A stretch of 64,000 nucleotides of DNA, taken from positions 1 to 64,000 of the forward strand of contig JAFRIR010000021.1 in assembly GCA_017432685.1 (NCBI GenBank), read 5' to 3'. The notes below the pieces were generated by a model. The model was not told where the DNA came from, did not search any database, and was given only the letters and a program-made list of their open reading frames with translations. Positions 16,909 to 23,618 of the stretch are shown one piece after another (the first letter of the stretch is position 1; each line of letters begins with the position of its first letter). Source of the stretch: Flexilinea sp. Its GTDB lineage: Bacteria > Chloroflexota > Anaerolineae > Anaerolineales > Anaerolineaceae. Made by a program: the position numbers and the translations under genes.

Positions 16909-17937
16909 TTACTTCCATTTGCCCAGTCCCAGATACTTGTTGGTTTCGGCAACGGCCTTCAGGCGATCGGTCTCCATGTTGCAGGCAGCGCGGATACCGT
17001 CCATGGTTTCCGGAATGGTGACGGATTCCTGAGGGATGTTGATAGCATACATAATGTCATCGCCGGATTCGACGATGCTGTCAGCCCACAGGCCGATCTC
17101 GTACATATCTCCACGGCGGTTGCCAAGGTCACGGGCATAGCGGAAGAAGGATGCATTGCCCTTGAAGCCTTCATCGATGGTGACGACACGAATGCGGTCA
17201 TGGGTCAGGAATGCATCGAGAGCCATCTGCTTTGTGATCTTCTGTTTGCCTTTGGCAACGACGGTGATGATGTGACCGTGAGTGACAGGAGTGTGAACAA
17301 GGATACCGGTTGCTTCGATGTGCGGCATGATGGTCATGAGGTCAACAGCCTGATGGGACGGAGCTTTGTCCATCTGCAGGGCATTGGTCAAACCGCGGTG
17401 ATAGTCACCGGGATCAGCAACGCGGCGGATGATGGTGATGGCAACTTTTTCAATGCCATAAGCACGATCCAGGCAGTCAACGGAGCGGATCAAACCGGTG
17501 GTGTTGCAGGAGGTCAGTTTCAGATAATTCTGGCCGACACCCTTTTCATAGTTGGCATAACCATGGAAGAACACATCCGCGACGGAATTCTTTTCGCCGC
17601 CCTGGAAGATGGCTTTGGTGTTATGCTTGACATAAAGTTCCTTGTTTTTTGCACCGACACCGCCGGGGGAGGAGTCCAGCATGATATCGACCTTGTCGAT
17701 CAATTCTTCAAATGTTCCGGAAACGGGGATACCGCAGGCATCAAACTGAGCTTTGTCTGCTCCATCGACCAGATAGAGGTCATAGGGCATACCCTGTTCT
17801 TTCAGTGCGCGAATGGAAAGGGTTGGGGCGAGGTCCGCAACACCGACCAGTTCCATGTCGCCCTGTCGGGCGACGCCGTCAGCCAAACGCTGACCGATAA
17901 CGCCGTAACCGGCGACACCAACTTTAATCTTACTCAT
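16909..17937 (-). CDS. Archaeal-type (type II) glyceraldehyde-3-phosphate dehydrogenase homologue
   Basis: This protein of about 342 residues has the archaeal GAPDH signature: KVGVAGYGVIGQRLADGV at the N-terminus, GAKNKELY near 98, FQGGEKNSVADV near 115, and the catalytic Cys in SCNTTGL near residue 140. RRVADP follows near 165. It oxidises an aldehyde to an acyl phosphate with NAD(P). Bacterial-type GAPDH (SCTTNCL) is clearly different, so this gene and the pgk homologue probably came together by transfer from archaea or an archaeal-like donor. The start at 17937 has AAGGAG with 8-bp spacing; the ATG two codons earlier is too close. Pgk follows immediately or overlaps. Confidence 0.87.
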   Translation of the reverse strand: MSKIKVGVAGYGVIGQRLADGVARQGDMELVGVADLAPTLSIRALKEQGMPYDLYLVDGADKAQFDACGIPVSGTFEELIDKVDIMLDSSPGGVGAKNKELYVKHNTKAIFQGGEKNSVADVFFHGYANYEKGVGQNYLKLTSCNTTGLIRSVDCLDRAYGIEKVAITIIRRVADPGDYHRGLTNALQMDKAPSHQAVDLMTIMPHIEATGILVHTPVTHGHIITVVAKGKQKITKQMALDAFLTHDRIRVVTIDEGFKGNASFFRYARDLGNRRGDMYEIGLWADSIVESGDDIMYAINIPQESVTIPETMDGIRAACNMETDRLKAVAETNKYLGLGKWK

Positions 17938-17958
17938 ACTCATTGCTCCTTATAAAAA

Positions 17959-18858
17959 TTACAGACCAGCAACTTCTTTGATATATTTCCGGGCTTTCAC
18001 TGCATATTCAAACGGATTGGCTTTCGCCGGATCCTGTTCAGCTTCAACCAGGACATAACCTTCATAATTGTTTTCAGCAAGGACTTCGAAGATAGAGGTG
18101 AAGTCTACATCACCATCGCCCGGAACCGTAAAGACACCGGCACGGACCGCATCCAGGAAGCTCATGTTCTGCTTCTTGACTTCTTCATAGACCTTCAGGC
18201 GCAGATCCTTGAGGTGGACGTGCTTAATGCGCTTGATATATTTCTTCAGGACCGGGAGCGGATCAATGCCGGCAAAGGAAAGGTGACCGGAATCGAACAG
18301 CAGGTACACGAGTTCCGGATCGGTCTCATCCATCAGGCGGTCGATCTCTTCAACAGTCTGGACACCGGTGCCCATATGGTGATGGATCGTCAGGTACATG
18401 CCCTTTTCACGTGCAAGCGCGCCCATCTCATTGAAACCCTTACAGACGGTCTTCCACTGCTCTTCGGTATAAACCGGTTTGTCAGGACCGAGGATCGGCA
18501 CATCGAGTTTCCCCTGGATGGAGTTGCCCTGTTCGGAAGCACCGATGATCTTCGCGCCGAGGTAATTCAGTTTATCGCGGTGAGCGATGAAGTTCTGAAT
18601 GGTCACTTCATAGGGTTCACTGGTCAGCAGGGAGGAGAACCAGGCATTGCAGACTTGAAGCCCGCGGACATCCAGCTTGTGCTTCAGGACTTCGGGATCC
18701 TTCGGATATTTGTTACCGATTTCCGTGCCTTTGAATCCGGCCAGCGCCATTTCACTGACACACTGTTCAAAGGTGTTTTCAGCGCCGAGATCCGGCATGT
18801 CATCATTTGTCCAACCGATAGGGGCAATCCCCAACTTTACTTTATTCGGATCAAGCAT
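17959..18858 (-). CDS. iolE: Inosose dehydratase-like protein (IolE family)
   Basis: This 299-residue TIM-barrel protein of the xylose-isomerase-like superfamily matches myo-inosose-2 dehydratase, which dehydrates 2-keto-myo-inositol to the trihydroxycyclohexanedione. APIGWTNDDMPDLG at residues 12-25 and GTEIGNKYP near 45 are IolE hallmarks. The metal site residues are in TIHHHMGT (about 157), LFDSGHLSFAG (about 187), KHVHLKD (about 210) and VEAEQDP near the end. The gene lies 21 bp after iolD and 21 bp before the gap homologue, in one operon. Confidence 0.88.
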   Translation of the reverse strand: MLDPNKVKLGIAPIGWTNDDMPDLGAENTFEQCVSEMALAGFKGTEIGNKYPKDPEVLKHKLDVRGLQVCNAWFSSLLTSEPYEVTIQNFIAHRDKLNYLGAKIIGASEQGNSIQGKLDVPILGPDKPVYTEEQWKTVCKGFNEMGALAREKGMYLTIHHHMGTGVQTVEEIDRLMDETDPELVYLLFDSGHLSFAGIDPLPVLKKYIKRIKHVHLKDLRLKVYEEVKKQNMSFLDAVRAGVFTVPGDGDVDFTSIFEVLAENNYEGYVLVEAEQDPAKANPFEYAVKARKYIKEVAGL

Positions 18859-18879
18859 TATTTACCTCTATACGAAATT

Positions 18880-20748
18880 TTAGTAATCACGTGCTTCAGC
18901 GATGTGCTTCTGCATGTCTTTCCAACATTCAACGACCTTCGGGTCATTGGCAACTTCAGCGACGCCAACACGCCACCAGCTTTCGTAACCCGGGGTCATA
19001 CTGCCGTGAGCAACCTTCATATCAAAGACGCAGACACGGTTTTCTTTCTTAGAATCTTCAAGCGCGGCTTTCAGTTCTTCTGCGGTATGAATGGTATACC
19101 CCTTTGCGCCATACCCCTCACCGATCTTTGCAATATCCATCGGGACAATCGGACCATCGAGCTGGCCGGTTTCTTCATTGCGGTAGCGGAAGACTGTACC
19201 AAAAGTCTTTGTCCCTTGATTGTTCTGCAGGTTTTCAATGCAGCCCCAGCCTGAATTATCAAAGACCATGATGTTGATCTTGATGCCTTCCTGAATCGCT
19301 GTATAAAGCTCACTGTGTGACATGATGAAGGAACCATCACCAAGGAAGGTATAAACTTCGCTTTCCGGGCATGCCATCTTGACACCGACAGCCGCATTGA
19401 CTTCGTAACCCATGCAGGAGAAGCCATATTCCATATGATAGGTGCAGGGAAGTCCTGGACGATAGAGACGCTGCATATCACCCGGGAGTGACCCGGCAGA
19501 ACCGACGCCGATATCTTTGGGATCCATGAATTTGTTGATTTCACCCAGCGCTCTTGTCTGCTGCAGAACGCCATCAACATCCGGCTTGGAATACCAGTCA
19601 TCAACGATGGCATCCCATTCTTTTTTGGCTTCAGCATATTCCGTTGTGTAGGCAGTCTTGTAACCGCGCTTCTTCAGTTCAGCGCCAATTGCTTCCATTG
19701 AAACTTTGGCATCACCAATGATCGGTTCTGCATCCATCTTGATTGCATCGAAAGCAGCAACGTTGATGGTCAGGATCTTTACATCCGGATTCCGGAATGC
19801 CCACTTGGAACTGGTTGTGAAGTCAGTCATACGGGAACCGACAGAGATGATCAGGTCCGCATCTTTTGCTATCACATTGGCAGCCTTACCGCCGGTTACG
19901 CCCAGGCCACCGAGGTTCAGCGGATGACGCCAGTCGATAACGCCCTTCCCGGCCTGCGTTTCACCGAAGGGGATGTTGAAATCTTCAGCAAACTGTCGGA
20001 AGGTTTCCCAGGCTTCACTGTAACGGACACCACCACCGCAGATCATCAGCGGTTTCTTTGCGGCTGCGATCATGTCAGCTGCTCGTTTCACCTGAGAATC
20101 ATTGATGCCGCGGCGATCCATGTGCCAGACACGCTTGCGGAAGAAGTATTCCGGATAATCATATGCTTCACCTTCAACGTCTTGCGGCATGCAGACACAG
20201 ACAGCACCGGTATCAGCCGGGTCAGTCAGCACACGCATAGCATGGATCATGGCTGTCATGACCTGCTCCGGGCGTTCAATCTTGTCCCAGTACCGGCAAA
20301 CACCTTTGAAAGCTTCGTTGACAGTCTTTGCATAGCTGTCATAGAACTCAACCTGCTGCAGAACCGGATCCGGCTGGCGGGTCGCAAAGGTATCACCCGG
20401 GAGAACAAGCAGCGGAATACGGTTTGCACTGGCAGTCCCACAGGCAGTAACCATGTTCATAGCGCCGGGACCGATTGAAGAGACGCAGGGAATGATGCGG
20501 CGGCGGTTGCTCTGTTTTGCGAACCCCATCGCCACATGAGCCATTGCCTGTTCATTATGACCCTGATAGAAGCGGAGGTTATGGCCGCCCTGTTCCAATG
20601 CCTGGCCGACACCGACCACACATCCATGACCGAAGATCCCGATGATCCCGTCAACAAATTTTTCTTCTTTTCCGTCAAATTCAACGTATTGATTATCAAG
20701 GAATTTTACGATTGCCTGTGCCATCGTGATACGAATTCGATTGGCCAT
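18880..20748 (-). CDS. iolD: Trihydroxycyclohexane-1,2-dione hydrolase-like ThDP enzyme (IolD family)
   Basis: This 622-residue ThDP-dependent enzyme is of IolD length and organisation. The catalytic Glu is in YQGHNEQAMAHVAMGFA (about residue 66), SSIGPGAMNMVTA is near 92, a central FAD/DHS-like domain follows, and the C-terminal ThDP motif GDGSFIMSHSEL ends in VFDNSGWGC near residue 490. IolD hydrolytically opens the ring of 3D-trihydroxycyclohexane-1,2-dione to 5-deoxy-D-glucuronate. It is separated from iolG by a MITE-like copy and a strong hairpin, and followed at 21 bp by iolE. ATG has a GGAGGG site upstream. Confidence 0.88.
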   Translation of the reverse strand: MANRIRITMAQAIVKFLDNQYVEFDGKEEKFVDGIIGIFGHGCVVGVGQALEQGGHNLRFYQGHNEQAMAHVAMGFAKQSNRRRIIPCVSSIGPGAMNMVTACGTASANRIPLLVLPGDTFATRQPDPVLQQVEFYDSYAKTVNEAFKGVCRYWDKIERPEQVMTAMIHAMRVLTDPADTGAVCVCMPQDVEGEAYDYPEYFFRKRVWHMDRRGINDSQVKRAADMIAAAKKPLMICGGGVRYSEAWETFRQFAEDFNIPFGETQAGKGVIDWRHPLNLGGLGVTGGKAANVIAKDADLIISVGSRMTDFTTSSKWAFRNPDVKILTINVAAFDAIKMDAEPIIGDAKVSMEAIGAELKKRGYKTAYTTEYAEAKKEWDAIVDDWYSKPDVDGVLQQTRALGEINKFMDPKDIGVGSAGSLPGDMQRLYRPGLPCTYHMEYGFSCMGYEVNAAVGVKMACPESEVYTFLGDGSFIMSHSELYTAIQEGIKINIMVFDNSGWGCIENLQNNQGTKTFGTVFRYRNEETGQLDGPIVPMDIAKIGEGYGAKGYTIHTAEELKAALEDSKKENRVCVFDMKVAHGSMTPGYESWWRVGVAEVANDPKVVECWKDMQKHIAEARDY

Positions 20749-20792
20749 TTATTTCCCTCCGATTTTTTTATTTTTTTACATGAAACCATTAA

Positions 20793-20922
20793 GGGCACCT
20801 CTAAAAACATCAATTTTTCTCTGTCCCAAGGAGATTCAGAGAATTTTTTCTCTGAATCTCCTTGGGAGGTTTCCGGGGGCTGCCGCCCCCATACCCCCGC
20901 CCGGGAGTTTTTAGAGGTTCCC
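20793..20922. mobile_element. MITE-like repeat element, copy C (130 bp, inverted, between iolG and iolD)
   Basis: The terminal repeats are GGGCACCTCTAAAAAC at the left and GTTTTTAGAGGTTCCC at the right. The internal palindrome arm CCCAAGGAGATTCAGAGAA has a perfect partner, and the C-rich core follows, in the opposite orientation to copies A, B and F. TTAA occurs at both ends. Confidence 0.8.
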
Positions 20923-20925
20923 TTA

Positions 20926-20958
20926 AGTGAAAGGTGAAAACAATTTTCACCTTTCACT
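20926..20958. other. Perfect 15-bp hairpin downstream of iolG
   Basis: AGTGAAAGGTGAAAA pairs perfectly with TTTTCACCTTTCACT across a CAA loop, 18 bp past the iolG stop. The minus-strand tail has no U-run beyond TTAAG, so it may attenuate or process the transcript between iolG and iolD. Confidence 0.6.
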
Positions 20959-20976
20959 CTTCAGTTTTCAGCTTAT

Positions 20977-21990
20977 TTATTTGATTTCCGACAACTTCAC
21001 CGGGCGATGTTCTTTCATGGACAGATTTGCAGCCTGGGCGATCTTGATCGGGGCAAGACCATCCTGGATGCCGACCGGGACATCAGTTCCATTCTGAATC
21101 GCTTTGATGAATTCACGGACTTCATCACCGAATGACTGCATGTAGCGTTCCAGGAAGAAGAACAGCGGTTTGTCTTTTGAGACACATTCTTTGGTGCTGA
21201 CAGTGACATTGGTTTCCGTATCGTTATCGGCAGCGGCAGCACCCTTGGTGCCGAAGACTTCCACGCGCTGGTCATAGCCATAAACAGCCTGACGGCAGTT
21301 GTCGATGACACCAATGGCGCCGTTTTCGAATTTCAGGGTGATGATGGCGGTATCAATATCACCGGCTTCGCCGATGGCGGGGTCAACAGTCACTGCACCG
21401 ACTGCGTAAACTTCTTCAACCGGGCTGCCGGCCTGGTAGGCAGCCATATCGAAATCATGGATGGTCATATCCAGGAACATACCGCCGGATGCGGCAGCAT
21501 ATTCGGCTGACGGCGGTTCCGGATCACGGGAAGTGATCTTAACGATCTGGATCTCACCCAGGTCACCGTTTTTTGCCAGTTCATGGATCTTGCGGAAGTT
21601 ATGGTCAAAGCGGCGGTTGAAACCGATCTGCATTTTGACGCCTGCTTCTTTGACAACTCTTTCGGTTTCAAGGATCTTCGCGACAGAAGTGTCGATCGGT
21701 TTTTCACAGAAGATGTGCTTTCCGGCTTTAGCAGCTTCCATAGCGATGTCAGCGTGGGTATTTGTCGGAGAACAAACGAAGACAGCCTGGATCGTGGGGT
21801 CTTCAAGGATCTTGTGATAATCGTCATAGTAATTCGGAATACCGAATTCTTCTGCAGCTTTCTTTGCGGCTTCAACGAATTTATCGGAAATCGCAACCAG
21901 TTCAGCTTCGGGAATGTTGTTTGTCAGAGACTTGGAATGAACACGACCGATTCGGCCAGCGCCGATGATACCAACACGAACTTTTTCCAT
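20977..21990 (-). CDS. iolG: Gfo/Idh/MocA oxidoreductase, inositol 2-dehydrogenase-like (IolG)
   Basis: This 337-residue NAD-dependent dehydrogenase has the N-terminal Rossmann motif GIIGAGRIGRVH (residues 8-19). EKPIDTS near 97 holds the family's catalytic Lys, and GGMFLDMTIHDFDMA near 168 holds the catalytic Asp/His pair. This pattern is typical of inositol 2-dehydrogenases, which oxidise myo-inositol (or a chiro/scyllo isomer) to an inosose, the substrate for IolE. It is the first gene of the minus-strand run. The ribosome site AAGGAG precedes the ATG, with a LacI-type operator upstream. Related sugar dehydrogenases in this superfamily cannot be excluded. Confidence 0.85.
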   Translation of the reverse strand: MEKVRVGIIGAGRIGRVHSKSLTNNIPEAELVAISDKFVEAAKKAAEEFGIPNYYDDYHKILEDPTIQAVFVCSPTNTHADIAMEAAKAGKHIFCEKPIDTSVAKILETERVVKEAGVKMQIGFNRRFDHNFRKIHELAKNGDLGEIQIVKITSRDPEPPSAEYAAASGGMFLDMTIHDFDMAAYQAGSPVEEVYAVGAVTVDPAIGEAGDIDTAIITLKFENGAIGVIDNCRQAVYGYDQRVEVFGTKGAAAADNDTETNVTVSTKECVSKDKPLFFFLERYMQSFGDEVREFIKAIQNGTDVPVGIQDGLAPIKIAQAANLSMKEHRPVKLSEIK

Positions 21991-22020
21991 TATATATTCT
22001 CCTTAAATGCAAAGACTTTC

Positions 22021-22038
22021 TTTGCAAACGTTTACTAT
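22021..22038 (-). promoter_or_regulatory. LacI-type operator upstream of iolG
   Basis: TTTGCAAACGTTTACTAT contains the palindromic core AAACGTTT with a central CG and flanking GC/AC, the form typical of LacI-family operators. It lies 31 bp upstream of the iolG ATG and overlaps AT-rich candidate -10 boxes on the minus strand, where binding would block transcription. A small hairpin GCAAAG/CTTTGC follows in the leader. Confidence 0.6.
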
Positions 22039-22122
22039 ATACTATGATATCATCATTTCCCGAAAAATGTATACGTTGAGTGTCATTATTTTTAAGATAT
22101 AAATGTCATAATTATTTTCGGA

Positions 22123-22128
22123 TATAAT
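22123..22128 (+). promoter_or_regulatory. Candidate -10 box for the DUF2007 gene
   Basis: TATAAT stands 21 bp upstream of the ATG at 22150, between divergent genes. No convincing -35 box was found. Confidence 0.4.
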
Positions 22129-22149
22129 AGATTTACGGAGGTAAAAATC

Positions 22150-22404
22150 ATGGAAGATCAAAAAATCGTCTATTGGGCTGAAAACCAGGTTGAGGCAGAT
22201 ATCATCAGCGGTCTTTTGAAAGAATGTGGTATCCCCTGCAAACAGCTGAAAGAATCGCTCGGGAAAAGTCTGGGATTGAATTTCGGAATTCTCGGTGAAA
22301 TCGCATTGGCTGTACCAGCGGATAGAGTGCCTGAAGCAGAAGCCGTTATTCTGGACATTGAAAACAACAGACCGGAAGAAGAAAACGAGGAAGAGCAGGA
22401 ATAA
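22150..22404 (+). CDS. Small DUF2007-type protein
   Basis: This 84-residue cytoplasmic protein has the DUF2007 pattern (VYWAENQVEADIISGLLKECGIPC, then a hydrophobic strand ALAVPADRVPEAEAVI) and an acidic C-terminal tail of Glu/Asn residues. The family is annotated as putative signal-transducing or PII-like, but no function is established. The start has a strong ACGGAGG ribosome site. It is monocistronic, with a perfect terminator one base after the stop. Confidence 0.8.
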   Translation: MEDQKIVYWAENQVEADIISGLLKECGIPCKQLKESLGKSLGLNFGILGEIALAVPADRVPEAEAVILDIENNRPEEENEEEQE

Positions 22405-22451
22405 AAAGCAAGAGGACAAATCTCCAATCGGTTGATTTGTCCTCTTGCTTT
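22405..22451. terminator. Bidirectional terminator with 18-bp perfect stem
   Basis: AAAGCAAGAGGACAAATC pairs perfectly with GATTTGTCCTCTTGCTTT around an 11-nt loop. It serves the DUF2007 gene (+) and the convergent operon (-), whose last stop codon touches it. Confidence 0.9.
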
Positions 22452-23035
22452 CAGAAATCGAACAGGCTCAGCTGCTGAACGCTGTTCTCTTCTTTCTTCT
22501 TCCGCTTGCCCTTTCCTGAAGATTTCGCGGGTCTCTGTTTTCCCTCCGCTTTTGTTCCGTTTATCTTCTCATTAATCAAAAGCTCTATTTTTCTGTACGT
22601 TCCTTCATTCATTTCGCTGACATAACGGATCTCATAGGGAACGGGAGTTTGCTGATAGGAATAAGCGGGCTGCAAACCGAAATCTTCCCTGATGATCAAT
22701 ACTTCACATTCCGCATCATCTGTGCTGATCATGAAGCCGTTTTCAGTTTCCGAGATTTGAGCCTCAACGCCTGAAGCTTTTAATTCAATATCCACGAATG
22801 GCAGAAAATTCCGATACGACTCGTCATTCTGCAATTTCTGATCAAGAAAACTCAGGTAAAGTTTATTTTTTGTTAAATTATCAAATGACGGCAGATAAAA
22901 ATGCTGTTTCTGAAACCCGCTGCGGCTCAACCCCGACAGGACGATTTCTCTTAAGGCAAGATATCCGGCTTCTTTTGGGGTCTTTTTTGGGCTATTTTGT
23001 ATTGTCTTTGAAAGCTGCAGTATAATTGCGTCCAT
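22451..23035 (-). CDS. AbiEii-like partner protein lacking nucleotidyltransferase motifs
   Basis: This 194-residue protein sits where the type IV toxin AbiEii normally follows AbiEi, and its start overlaps that gene by 44 bp. Residues 25-48 (ALREIVLSGLSRSGF...FY) resemble the N-terminal helix of AbiEii, and FLPFVDIELKASGVE resembles the later region. The catalytic block that should lie between them (FYGGTxLRI, then SEDLDFSL) is replaced by unrelated sequence of similar length (FYLPSFDNLTK...). The C-terminus is Lys-rich and ends in a QLSLFDF tail. It may therefore be an inactive relic or a repurposed protein. The relationship is inferred by eye and is not certain. Confidence 0.5.
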   Translation of the reverse strand: MDAIILQLSKTIQNSPKKTPKEAGYLALREIVLSGLSRSGFQKQHFYLPSFDNLTKNKLYLSFLDQKLQNDESYRNFLPFVDIELKASGVEAQISETENGFMISTDDAECEVLIIREDFGLQPAYSYQQTPVPYEIRYVSEMNEGTYRKIELLINEKINGTKAEGKQRPAKSSGKGKRKKKEENSVQQLSLFDF

Positions 23036-23615
23036 ATTTCTTTCTCAAAAATGATTTCAAAAGGTGCAGGTTCCGGCACCCGTAAAGATCTGCAATACTG
23101 AAGATAACTGCCGGATCGAGCCTGAAAATTTTCCGCTTTCCAATACCGATCTCACCAAACAGTAAATCTTTCAATTCGTTCAGGTTCGAAGCAGGAACAG
23201 AATTATACAAAGTATCACACAGCGCCTTTTCCGGTGAAGCCATGATGAAACAGTAACCGTTTTCGTTATGCAAAACCAGCTCCTTTGGATAAGCATCCTT
23301 CGGGATATCCCTGTAGGTAAATGTACCAAACATGGTTTCATGGAGCTTTTCCTTCCGTTTTCCGTAAGCAGCGCAGGTTATCGGCCAATCTTTTTTTGTT
23401 ATCAGTCCGTAATAGCTGAGCGCGTATTCAAAGGATATATAGGACGGTCCGTAAATGCTGCCGGCGAGATAAATTGCAGGTGTTTTCGGATCATCTTCAT
23501 ATATCCCGCGTATGATCGGAAAAAGGTCACCGTTTTCCACCATTCTCCCGATTTTCGCTTTGGGGTTAACATACCCTTTCAGCTCGGAAATTAAGATAGC
23601 AGTCGTTTTGATCAT
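22992..23615 (-). CDS. AbiEi-like transcriptional regulator/antitoxin
   Basis: This 207-residue protein has the AbiEi pattern: an N-terminal winged-helix region (residues 5-42, KIGRMVENGDLFPIIRGIYE), then AGSIYGPSYISFEYALSYYGLI near residue 51. The C-terminal domain includes ASPEKALCDTLY near 127. AbiEi proteins repress their own operon and counter AbiEii nucleotidyltransferase toxins. It lies 3 bp after the acidic membrane protein gene and overlaps the partner gene downstream, so all three are probably co-transcribed, an unusual arrangement for a toxin-antitoxin pair. Confidence 0.75.
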   Translation of the reverse strand: MIKTTAILISELKGYVNPKAKIGRMVENGDLFPIIRGIYEDDPKTPAIYLAGSIYGPSYISFEYALSYYGLITKKDWPITCAAYGKRKEKLHETMFGTFTYRDIPKDAYPKELVLHNENGYCFIMASPEKALCDTLYNSVPASNLNELKDLLFGEIGIGKRKIFRLDPAVIFSIADLYGCRNLHLLKSFLRKKYGRNYTAAFKDNTK

Positions 23616-23618
23616 AGA

